Source: Treponemataceae bacterium
GTDB lineage: Bacteria; Spirochaetota; Spirochaetia; Treponematales; Treponemataceae
Reading direction: 5' to 3'
Length of the DNA: 6,111 nucleotides
NCBI GenBank assembly: GCA_024697985.1
Contig: JAILRX010000003.1
Coordinates: 1-6,111 of the forward strand
Shown here: in pieces, positions 1 to 5,955 of the stretch
Layout of the letters: each line of letters starts with the position of its first letter
Numbering within the stretch: the stretch's first letter is position 1
The notes under the pieces: model-generated
The model's input: only the letters and a program-made list of their open reading frames with translations
Database searches by the model: none
Told to the model about the DNA's origin: nothing
Translations under genes and position numbers: made by a program

Positions 1-1108
1 CGTATTTTTTACGAGCTTCAAGACGACGCTCAGTGAAAATCTTTTGCAAAAACTGCACAGGCTCATGAAAGCCGCAGGTTTTGAAAAAATCGATTTTACG
101 GAAAAATACGCTGCCATCAAAATTCATTTTGGGGAACTTGGCAATCTGGCTTTTTTGAGGCCAAATTATGCAAAGGTTGTAGCCGACTACGTTAAGGAAC
201 TTGGCGGAAAGGCTTATCTTACAGACTGCAACACGCTTTATGTTGGAAGTAGAAAAAACGCCCTCGATCACCTCGACACTGCCTATCTGAACGGTTTTTC
301 TCCAATGCAGACCGGAGTTCATGTAATTATCGGTGACGGACTCAAAGGTACTGATGAAACGCTTGTTCCAATTAATGGCGAATACGTAAAGGAAGCTAAA
401 ATCGGGCATGCAATAATGGATGCCGACATCTTCATTTCGTTTTCCCACTTCAAGGGGCACGAAATGGCAGGATTCGGCGGCGCGCTTAAAAATATCGGAA
501 TGGGCTGCGGCTCAAGGGCCGGAAAAATGGAGCAGCACTGCGACGGAAAGCCGAGCGTAGACAAGGCTCTGTGCATCGGATGCGGTTCGTGCTTCAAAAT
601 CTGTGCTCACGGCGCGCCTGTAAAAGGCAGCGACAAAAAGTACAGCATCGATCACGAAAAATGCGTCGGATGCGGCCGATGTCTTGCAGTCTGTCCGAAA
701 GATGCAATCAGCGCAAACTTCAGCAACTCAATTGCGATGCTCAACTACAAGATGGCAGAATACGCGCTTGCCGTATGCAAGGACAGACCTTGTTTCCACA
801 TCTCGCTGATTTGCGACGTTTCGCCGAACTGCGACTGTCACGCCGAAAACGACATCCCGATTATACCGGACGTCGGAATGCTTGCCAGCTTTGACCCGGT
901 AGCATTGGACCAGGCCTGCGTAGATTTGTGCAATCAGATGCCTGTAATTGAAGGCAGCGAACTTGCAAAAAATATTGCTGAAAATCCTCATGATGAAAAC
1001 CACGAGCATTTTCACATGAACCATCCGGATACCGACTGGAAGACCTGTCTGGAACATGCGGAAAAAATCGGACTTGGTAGCCGAAAATACAAACTGATAA
1101 AAATTTAA
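1..1108 (+). CDS. DUF362 domain protein with internal 2[4Fe-4S] ferredoxin insert (5' end cut off by window)
   Basis: The reading frame is open from base 2 with no stop, and the first visible residues (VFFTSFKTT) look like the usual beginning of this family, so the true start lies a few codons outside the window. The TTG at 44 is not the start. The 368 visible codons comprise a DUF362 N-terminal part, two CxxCxxCxxxC clusters (bases 572-604 and 662-694; CIGCGSCFKIC and CVGCGRCLAVCP), then the DUF362 C-terminal part with DVGMLASFDPVALDQA. A second cysteine group (C259, C264, C271, C277, C279, counted from base 2) sits between them, and a short His-rich stretch (NPHDENHEHFHMNH) lies near the end. 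No signal peptide is visible in what remains, so it is probably cytoplasmic. It likely binds two [4Fe-4S] clusters and takes part in electron transfer, but the family's reaction is unknown. It is the first visible gene of a + strand run; its TAA overlaps the rnhA ribosome-binding site. Confidence 0.88.
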   Translation, partial: VFFTSFKTTLSENLLQKLHRLMKAAGFEKIDFTEKYAAIKIHFGELGNLAFLRPNYAKVVADYVKELGGKAYLTDCNTLYVGSRKNALDHLDTAYLNGFSPMQTGVHVIIGDGLKGTDETLVPINGEYVKEAKIGHAIMDADIFISFSHFKGHEMAGFGGALKNIGMGCGSRAGKMEQHCDGKPSVDKALCIGCGSCFKICAHGAPVKGSDKKYSIDHEKCVGCGRCLAVCPKDAISANFSNSIAMLNYKMAEYALAVCKDRPCFHISLICDVSPNCDCHAENDIPIIPDVGMLASFDPVALDQACVDLCNQMPVIEGSELAKNIAENPHDENHEHFHMNHPDTDWKTCLEHAEKIGLGSRKYKLIKI

Positions 1109-1117
1109 GGAACAAAA

Positions 1118-1576
1118 ATGAGTCAAATCACGATTTATACTGATGGAGCTTGCAGTGGAAATCCCGGTCCTGGCGGATGGGGCTGCGTAATTTTGGTAGG
1201 CGGAGCTGATAATCCTTCGAAAGAAATCGAAATGAGCGGCGGTGAAAAATCAACCACGAACAACAGAATGGAACTGATGGCTGCAATCCAGTCGCTTTCA
1301 CGCGTTGCTCAGGATGAGGAAATGAAGGCAAGCGAAGTGACGCTGATTACCGACAGCCAGTACGTAAAAAACGGAATCACTCAGTGGATCATCAACTGGA
1401 AGAAAAACGGATGGAAAACCGCAAGCAAGCAGCCGGTAAAAAATCAGGATTTGTGGATTAAGCTGGACGAACTGACCCACATGCTCAACCTCAAATGGGA
1501 CTGGGTAAAAGGTCACGCCGGAAACAAATACAACGAAATCTGCGACACGCTCGCAACGACGGCCGCAAAACTCTAA
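1118..1576 (+). CDS. rnhA: Ribonuclease HI
   Basis: This enzyme cuts the RNA strand of RNA-DNA hybrids, for example R-loops and primer remnants, using two divalent metal ions in the cytoplasm. The 152-residue length is normal for a bacterial RNase HI with no extra domain. The whole active site is visible: D9 in YTDGACSGNPGPGGWG, E52 in TTNNRMELMAA, D79 in TDSQYV, and D143 in NEICDTLA, with the catalytic-loop histidine H133 in VKGHAGN. The basic handle region (WKKNGWKTASKQPVKNQDLW, about residues 94-113) is present, as in the Escherichia coli enzyme. The ATG is preceded by AAGGA at 1107-1111 with 6 bases between, and this site overlaps the stop of the DUF362 gene, so the two are probably co-transcribed. 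Nothing looks truncated or degraded. Confidence 0.97.
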   Translation: MSQITIYTDGACSGNPGPGGWGCVILVGGADNPSKEIEMSGGEKSTTNNRMELMAAIQSLSRVAQDEEMKASEVTLITDSQYVKNGITQWIINWKKNGWKTASKQPVKNQDLWIKLDELTHMLNLKWDWVKGHAGNKYNEICDTLATTAAKL

Positions 1577-1598
1577 GGCAAAACTTTAAGGAATCAAA

Positions 1599-2627
1599 AT
1601 GAAAAGATTTTTTGCAATTTTTCTTTGCGCCCTCGCCCTGATTGGATTTTCAGGCTGCAAAAAAGAAGCCGGCAATAAAAGTGCCAGGGATGGCAATAAA
1701 AAAGCCAGCGTTGTCGTAACGAATTTTCCTTGCTACGATTTTGCAAGGGCCTGTATCGGGGATCTTGAAAAAAGCGACATCAGCCTCAAGCTTTTGATAA
1801 AACCTGGAATGGAAGTCCACACCTACGACCCGACTCCTCAGGACGTAATCGCCGTCCAAAACGCAGATTTGTTTGTTTTCATCGGCGGCGAAAGTGATGA
1901 ATGGGTCGAAAAAATTCTTACGGACGCAGACAAAAAGCCGACCGCAGTCTTAAAGCTGATGGACAAGGTTGATGTGCTTCCGGAAAGCTCTGAACAAAAA
2001 TATGTCGGCCACGAAATAAAGGAACACGACGAGCACGACGAAGACGAGCATCATCACCATCACGAATTTGACGAGCACATCTGGACTTCGAGCATCAACG
2101 CAAAAATCATGATAAATGCAATTCTTGAAGAACTTTGCGCGCTCGACCAGGCAAAACTTAACGGAGCAAATTCTGAAAACTTCACGAAAAATGCAGAAAA
2201 TTACTGCAATCAGATTACGCAGCTCAGTTCTGAAATCCACGCAGCCATCGATTCTTCAAAAGACAAACTGATTGTAGTTGGCGACAGATTTCCGTTCAAA
2301 TATTTTGCCGCGGAATATGGACTTGAGCACATGGCAGCTTTTGCAGGCTGCTCAAGTGCAGTCGAAGCAAAAACTTCGACGGTCGCAAGTCTTGTGGACT
2401 TTGCAAAGGAAAAACAGGTGCCGGCGATTTTCTATCTTGAGTTGAGTTCTCCGAAACTTGCTCAGACGATTGCAGAAGGCGCTTCCGATAAAAACCGAAA
2501 GATTCAGGTACTTCAGCTCCACAGCTGCCACAACGTTTCAAAAGACGAATTCGATTCAGGCATAACCTATGTGGATACGATGAAGATAAATCTTGAAAAC
2601 CTCAAAAAAGGCCTAAGGTATGAGTGA
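1599..2627 (+). CDS. Metal (zinc/manganese) ABC transporter substrate-binding lipoprotein, ZnuA-like
   Basis: This is a cluster A-I (ZnuA/TroA/AdcA type) solute-binding protein of 342 residues that captures Zn2+ or Mn2+ outside the inner membrane and hands it to an ABC permease. Residues 1-20 form a lipoprotein signal (MKRF, a hydrophobic core, then FSGC), so C20 is the probable lipidated residue. Visible metal-site elements are H74 in MEVHTYDPTP and H160 in DEHIWTS. Between them, residues 138-160, lies a His/Asp/Glu-rich loop with five consecutive histidines (151-155), typical of zinc-type members. The third canonical histidine region reads GDRFPFKYF (D229), and a C-terminal LHSCHNVSK motif (H308, H311) precedes the family-typical TYVDTMKINLENLKKGL. 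AAGGA at 1588-1592, 6 bases before the ATG, supports the start. No permease or ATPase gene is in the window; the next gene overlaps by 8 bases. Zinc is the likelier metal because of the loop, but this is inference. Confidence 0.92.
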   Translation: MKRFFAIFLCALALIGFSGCKKEAGNKSARDGNKKASVVVTNFPCYDFARACIGDLEKSDISLKLLIKPGMEVHTYDPTPQDVIAVQNADLFVFIGGESDEWVEKILTDADKKPTAVLKLMDKVDVLPESSEQKYVGHEIKEHDEHDEDEHHHHHEFDEHIWTSSINAKIMINAILEELCALDQAKLNGANSENFTKNAENYCNQITQLSSEIHAAIDSSKDKLIVVGDRFPFKYFAAEYGLEHMAAFAGCSSAVEAKTSTVASLVDFAKEKQVPAIFYLELSSPKLAQTIAEGASDKNRKIQVLQLHSCHNVSKDEFDSGITYVDTMKINLENLKKGLRYE

Positions 2628-3108
2628 AAAATCTCAGAAAGTCAAAAACATAATTCAGCTGATCATCCTGATTGTGATTGCACTCGGACTCATCACCTAT
2701 CTTGTGATAAAACCGCTTGTCTCAAAGGAGCGCAACGTAATTCTTGCCTTTGATGAAGGAATAAAAATCGAAAAGCTTTACGAAAACATCTCAAACGGAG
2801 TTCTGCAGGCTGCTATCGACTACAATCAGACGGCCTTCAATACCGTGCAGATAAAAATGGTTCAGGAAATTTCAGGTCTTCAGGAACTGGCCGAAAGTCT
2901 TGGGCAGGCAGAACTCATCATCCTGTGCACAAAAAACAATTCTGAAAACCTGGGAAAGGTGGAATCCGTCTTTCCAAAGACAAAAATCCTCCAGATAGAT
3001 GCTGGCAAGGTTGAGGACGACACGATTTTCAGTCAGGCCGGAACCGATTCAAGTCAAAAAGACTACGGCTACGACCTGATGATGAACTATCTTTTGAAGA
3101 AAAACTAG
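2620..3108 (+). CDS. Small membrane-anchored protein, outer domain faintly BMP/PnrA-like
   Basis: I do not recognise this 162-residue protein with certainty. It has a short charged N-terminus (MSEKSQKVKN), one strong membrane segment at about residues 11-31, and then a soluble part that should face the periplasm. The soluble part begins with a strand-like NVILAFDEG (39-47). It continues with a helix IEKLYENISNGVLQAAI, an LIILCTKNN strand and VFPKTKILQIDAG (117-129). That order resembles the N-terminal lobe of basic membrane protein (BMP/PnrA/TmpC) nucleoside-binding proteins, in which a strand, a 'G' helix, an 'II..G' strand and a 'P...F..ID' strand follow each other. The match is weak and the second lobe is absent. 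Its ATG lies inside the end of the ZnuA-like gene, with AAAAAGG at 2605-2611 as a likely ribosome-binding site. Translational coupling to that gene suggests a related job, perhaps at the cell envelope. Confidence 0.8.
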   Translation: MSEKSQKVKNIIQLIILIVIALGLITYLVIKPLVSKERNVILAFDEGIKIEKLYENISNGVLQAAIDYNQTAFNTVQIKMVQEISGLQELAESLGQAELIILCTKNNSENLGKVESVFPKTKILQIDAGKVEDDTIFSQAGTDSSQKDYGYDLMMNYLLKKN

Positions 3109-4247
3109 AATTTTCTGAGCGTGATGGCTTCAACAGGGCAAATCTCGTGACAGCAGAAACAGTGCAGGCACTTTTTACGGTCGGCCATCTTTACGAATTT
3201 TGCGCCGTTAGAAGAATCCTTGGATTCGGTCTCGAAGCTCAAAATGTGCGCAGGACAAATCTCGATACATCTTCCACACTTTATGCATTTTGATTTATTA
3301 AAACGCGGAGTCTTTACGAAAATCAATGTTGCAAGGGAATTCATCCAGCCAGGAAGCATTTTTTGAAGAGTCGTTGCGGCACTTGCTTCCTTGACGATTT
3401 TAAATGAAGCAGGCTTTACGTCCTCTGCCTTTTCGCCCAAAATCTGAATTTCATCAGGGGAATTGAGCCAGATTTTTCTTTCCATTGCGTCTTTCAAATT
3501 CAAGATCTGATATGGATTGTAGCCGACGATTGAAGCACAGCTCCAGTCCAAGGCAAGAATGTTGTCACTTGCACCAAGGAATCCGACCTGAACAGGATTT
3601 CCGTTTCCAGGGCCGCCCTCGCCTTCCATGCACACGATTGCATCCATGATGGCGTACTGCGGATTTGCCGCAATGTTGAGGTCCGTAAGGAAGGTTCCAA
3701 AATCAGCCTTGTTCGGAAAACGGTAATGAGTCTGGGCTTTTTTAAGGCCGACAACCAGACCGAAAAGGTTTTTCATCGAGCCGGTATATGACATCAGCTG
3801 ATGGGTTTTCAATTTTGAAAGAGAAACTACGACGTCGGCTTCGATAAAAGGATCTGCAAATTCGAGAACCTTCACCATCTTGCCGTCCGGGCACTGAACC
3901 TGCTTGCCGCCGGCAAACTCGACCCATTCGCCGCCGTTCTTGATAATCTGCTCGTACATTCCGGTGGATTTTGCAGCCATCGTCGGATTTGCCGTAGCAG
4001 GACTTTCCCCGACGATTACCCTTTTTGCGCCCAGCTCAACGAAAATTTTTACGGCGGCGCCCACAACTACAGGATGGGTGCAGACCGCAAATTCCGGCTT
4101 TTTAGGCGAAAGAATATTTGGTTTTAAAAGAACTGTTTTACCGCTCACATCCGGCGGCGGAACCAGTTCCATCAGTTTTTTGATTGAATCGTATACTTTG
4201 TTAAAATCATATTCAGCACATTTTTGAAGAGCCACATTCTTAGTCAT
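3105..4247 (-). CDS. DUF362 domain protein with C-terminal 2[4Fe-4S] ferredoxin module
   Basis: A 380-residue protein: DUF362 domain from about residue 37 to 245 (VLLKPNILSP, HPVVVGAAV, VIVGESPA, DVVVSLSKLKTHQLMSYTGSMKNLFG, IMDAIVCMEGEGGPGNG), a linker, then a bacterial ferredoxin module. The clusters are C321/324/327/331 (CIKCGRCIEICP) and C360/363/366/370 (CLHCFCCHEICP), with one extra cysteine at 365. It should bind two [4Fe-4S] clusters and act in the cytoplasm, as no signal peptide is seen. The family's reaction is not established, so only a redox or electron-transfer role is proposed. This architecture is the commoner DUF362 one and differs from the gene at the window start, where the ferredoxin part is inserted inside the domain. 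The start is firm: GGAGG (complement of 4254-4258) lies 6 bases before ATG. It follows the aminopeptidase gene by 30 bases and is probably co-transcribed with it. Confidence 0.92.
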   Translation of the reverse strand: MTKNVALQKCAEYDFNKVYDSIKKLMELVPPPDVSGKTVLLKPNILSPKKPEFAVCTHPVVVGAAVKIFVELGAKRVIVGESPATANPTMAAKSTGMYEQIIKNGGEWVEFAGGKQVQCPDGKMVKVLEFADPFIEADVVVSLSKLKTHQLMSYTGSMKNLFGLVVGLKKAQTHYRFPNKADFGTFLTDLNIAANPQYAIMDAIVCMEGEGGPGNGNPVQVGFLGASDNILALDWSCASIVGYNPYQILNLKDAMERKIWLNSPDEIQILGEKAEDVKPASFKIVKEASAATTLQKMLPGWMNSLATLIFVKTPRFNKSKCIKCGRCIEICPAHILSFETESKDSSNGAKFVKMADRKKCLHCFCCHEICPVEAITLRKF

Positions 4248-4277
4248 AAAAAGCCTCCGTTACGGCGAAATTAAGAT

Positions 4278-5522
4278 TTAAAAGCAAAAACCGCCCTTTC
4301 TAAAGACAGGAACGATTTTCCCGTCAGGCAGGATGCCGTCAATATCCAGGTCTTTGGTTCCTACCATGAAGTCCACGTGTTCAAGCGAATAGTTCAAGCC
4401 TCTTTCATCAAGTTCCTCGCGCGAAAGATCAGTCCCGCCCTTGATGCAGCTTGGATAGGCTTCCCCGATTGCAAGATGGCAGCTGGCATTTTCGTCGAAA
4501 AGCGTCTCGTAGAAAAGCGTTTCCAGATTGCGTATCGGTGAATCATACTGAACGAGGGCAACTTCGCCAAGATAGCGGGAACCTTCATCAGTATCCAAAA
4601 GTTTGGAAAGCACATCGTAGCCTTTTTCAGCCCAAAAATCAATTATCTTTCCGTCCTTGAACTCAAATCCGAAATTTTCGATGCGCACGCCGTTGTAAAA
4701 AAGCGGCAATGATGCAAAAACCTTGCCGTTAACGTTGTATTTATCCGGCGCAGAAAAAATTTCCTCAGTCGGCATGTTCGCTGTAAACGTGATTCCATCC
4801 AGCGCTTCTTCGCCGCATCCCTGGAAAAGATAGTCTTTCGGAAGTCCGACGTAAAGGTCTGTTCCAAGAGAGTTCGTATAATGCAAAGTTTTGAATTGAT
4901 AGGCATTAAGTTTGTCAGATTTTTTGTGCAAATCTGCCTGATGGTCCTTCCATGCCTTGACCGGGTCAGAAGTATCAAGCCTCATCGTCTTGAAAATCAA
5001 ATACCAGAGTCTGTTTACGGCCTGCTCATCGGACAAATCCGGACTGATTTTTTTTGCCCAGTTCAGACTCGGAACGGCAATCAAATTCCATCGGATGCCG
5101 TCCTTCATGACAAATTCGTAGTATTTTTCAAAGGCGATGTTTTTCTGCTTGCTGCATTCAGCAAGAAAGTCGCTCTGGATGTCGGTAAAAAGTTCGGGGT
5201 CATCGGAAAGAATCGTGATGGTCGCAGCATTCTTTTCGGTTGCGTAGTTTCGCTCATCAATCTTGAACTGTTCGATTTTGGATGCGCTTTCGACGCTTTC
5301 ATTCTGATAGCGAAGATGCGTAAAAAGTTCATCGCGCCAGATCATCGAAACCTTGCTCGCGCCGTGTTCGTAGGCACTTTTTGCAAGGATTCTGGCAAAA
5401 TAGGCCTGCTCAACATCAGAGTTGATGACAAGCTCCTGATTTTTCTGCAAATTCGCGCCGATTTCGATTGTAATGTCGGCATACTGCTTAAGCTGTTTTT
5501 CTGTTGGTTTTTCGTAAGTCAT
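4278..5522 (-). CDS. M29-family metallo-aminopeptidase (AmpS/AmpT/PepS type)
   Basis: This is a cytoplasmic, two-metal (Zn or Co in studied relatives) aminopeptidase that removes N-terminal residues from peptides, presumably in peptide recycling. At 414 residues it is full length. The family landmarks are all visible: NMPTEEIFSAP (E253/E254), GSRYLGEVALV (E320), FDENASCHLAIGEAYP (H349) and LEHVDFMVG (H382, D384). The spacing of E254, E320 and H349 matches the metal ligands of Thermus AmpT as I recall them (250, 316, 345). The start is forced: an in-frame TAA (complement of 5532-5534) lies 9 bases upstream of the ATG, and the next methionine is at residue 60. There is no Shine-Dalgarno sequence, and a -10-like hexamer ends 6 bases before the ATG, so the mRNA may be leaderless. 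The second DUF362 gene follows 30 bases later on the same strand. Confidence 0.94.
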   Translation of the reverse strand: MTYEKPTEKQLKQYADITIEIGANLQKNQELVINSDVEQAYFARILAKSAYEHGASKVSMIWRDELFTHLRYQNESVESASKIEQFKIDERNYATEKNAATITILSDDPELFTDIQSDFLAECSKQKNIAFEKYYEFVMKDGIRWNLIAVPSLNWAKKISPDLSDEQAVNRLWYLIFKTMRLDTSDPVKAWKDHQADLHKKSDKLNAYQFKTLHYTNSLGTDLYVGLPKDYLFQGCGEEALDGITFTANMPTEEIFSAPDKYNVNGKVFASLPLFYNGVRIENFGFEFKDGKIIDFWAEKGYDVLSKLLDTDEGSRYLGEVALVQYDSPIRNLETLFYETLFDENASCHLAIGEAYPSCIKGGTDLSREELDERGLNYSLEHVDFMVGTKDLDIDGILPDGKIVPVFRKGGFCF

Positions 5523-5528
5523 GATTTT

Positions 5529-5557
5529 ATTTTATAAAGAAAAGTGCGATGATTCAA
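5529..5557 (-). promoter_or_regulatory. Candidate sigma-70-type promoter of the aminopeptidase gene, leaderless
   Basis: On the - strand, TTGAAT (complement of 5552-5557; 4 of 6 to TTGACA) and TAAAAT (complement of 5529-5534; 5 of 6 to TATAAT) are separated by 17 bases. The -10 element ends 6 bases before the ATG, which would put the transcript start at or within a base or so of the A of the ATG. The absence of any GGAG-like site in front of this gene agrees with that. The hexamers are seen directly; promoter activity and leaderless translation are inferred. Confidence 0.5.
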
Positions 5558-5565
5558 TGGGATTT

Positions 5566-5645
5566 CACGAGGAAGCTGCGCTCGAGTTCTTTTATCTCAC
5601 GCGGAAGCTGCGTATTTATCGCACGCGGAAGCTGCGTTCGAGTTC
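5566..5645 (-). repeat. Three degenerate copies of the acylphosphatase gene's last codons
   Basis: The 15-mer CGCAGCTTCCGCGTG (- strand) occurs inside the end of the acylphosphatase gene (complement of 5622-5636). It occurs again, perfectly, past the stop (complement of 5598-5612), and a third time with one change (complement of 5566-5580, CGCAGCTTCCTCGTG). The first and third copies also share GAACTCGA[A/G] directly before the core (24 bases, 22 identical). The first and second copies form a 24-base tandem repeat (21 of 24 identical) that includes GATAA, i.e. the stop codon. Copy starts are 24 and 32 bases apart. The repeat looks like local tail duplication, or alternatively a set of binding sites upstream of the aminopeptidase promoter. 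Confidence 0.85.
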
Positions 5646-5891
5646 ATCAAGCTCGATATTCTCGCGCTCAATCCGCTCGATATTGATGAAAGTGCCTTGA
5701 GACAGAATTTGTATCAATTGATTGATGGTTTCAAGCGGCCCCTGAACCTGCATCAGGACAGAACCGTCGTAGTCATTGTAAACCCAGCCGGTCAGACCGA
5801 GCATGTTCGCGCCTTTTAGTGCCGTGTAGCGGAAGCCCACGCCCTGCACCTGCCCGATAAACCTCAACTGTTGCCGTATTTTATCATGCAT
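5616..5891 (-). CDS. acyP: Acylphosphatase
   Basis: A small cytoplasmic enzyme that hydrolyses acyl phosphates, for example acetyl-phosphate or carbamoyl-phosphate, to the carboxylate and phosphate. The 91-residue length is normal for the family. The phosphate-binding loop GQVQGVGFR (residues 13-21) with the catalytic R21 and the GWVYNDYDGSV motif with the catalytic N39 are both present. The C-terminus RSFRVR is the usual closing strand. The ATG at 5891 is forced by an in-frame TAA 9 bases upstream (complement of 5901-5903), and no Shine-Dalgarno sequence stands at a usual distance. A GAAGGG lies 23 bases off, too far to serve this start. The gene is divergent from the flavin reductase gene. 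Past its stop the tail sequence is repeated, and an accidental readthrough of the TAA would add the near-copy IRSFRVR before a second TAA. Confidence 0.95.
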   Translation of the reverse strand: MHDKIRQQLRFIGQVQGVGFRYTALKGANMLGLTGWVYNDYDGSVLMQVQGPLETINQLIQILSQGTFINIERIERENIELDELERSFRVR

Positions 5892-5897
5892 GTGTAT

Positions 5898-5926
5898 AGT
5901 TTAGCATAAAAAAGCCCTTCTAGCAA
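5898..5926 (-). promoter_or_regulatory. Candidate promoter of the acylphosphatase gene, leaderless
   Basis: On the - strand, TTGCTA (complement of 5921-5926, 4 of 6 to consensus) and TAAACT (complement of 5898-5903, 4 of 6) are 17 bases apart. The -10 element ends 6 bases before the ATG, the same geometry as at the aminopeptidase gene. Each hexamer alone is weak. Support comes from the exact spacing, the forced start codon and the missing Shine-Dalgarno sequence. Confidence 0.4.
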
Positions 5927-5949
5927 AAATCCCCGAAATGAAATATCAT
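5921..5949 (+). promoter_or_regulatory. Candidate promoter of the flavin reductase gene
   Basis: TATCAT at 5944-5949 matches the -10 consensus at 5 of 6 and ends 6 bases before the ATG at 5956. Seventeen bases upstream stands TAGCAA (5921-5926), only 3 of 6 to TTGACA; it is the reverse complement of the -35-like hexamer proposed for the acylphosphatase gene. The -35 half is therefore doubtful, while the -10 half is reasonable. Confidence 0.35.
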
Positions 5950-5955
5950 AAAGCC

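Noticed and set aside
44..46. TTG as the start of the first DUF362 protein
   Set aside because: The frame is open upstream to the window edge and those upstream residues fit the family's N-terminus, so the gene starts outside the window.
728..1126. A 132-codon open frame on the - strand opposite the first DUF362 gene
   Set aside because: The + strand frame has clear ferredoxin and DUF362 motifs; the antisense translation shows no family pattern.
2029..2080. The CAC/GAC/GAG-rich stretch in the ZnuA-like gene as a DNA repeat or contraction-prone tract
   Set aside because: Codons are mixed (CAT and CAC alternate) and it encodes the His/Asp/Glu loop expected in zinc-type binding proteins.
4881..5537. 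A 218-codon open frame on the + strand opposite the aminopeptidase
   Set aside because: It lies entirely antisense to a gene with a complete M29 signature, has low-complexity hydrophobic content typical of a reverse-frame shadow, and shows no recognisable domain.
5566..5645. The short spaced repeats as a CRISPR array
   Set aside because: Only three degenerate 15-24 base copies, one inside a coding gene, with spacers of 9 and 17 bases and no cas genes nearby.
5884..5907. A tiny - strand frame, MLNYTHA, with GAAGGG 7 bases before its ATG and overlapping the acylphosphatase start
   Set aside because: Seven codons are too few to support a gene, and the candidate promoter -10 of acylphosphatase lies inside it, so it would not be transcribed from that promoter. 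A leader-peptide role is possible but unsupported.
5908..5930. GGGCTTTTTT on the - strand as an intrinsic terminator
   Set aside because: There is a T-run but no convincing stem before it, and its position just upstream of the acylphosphatase start fits a promoter spacer better.
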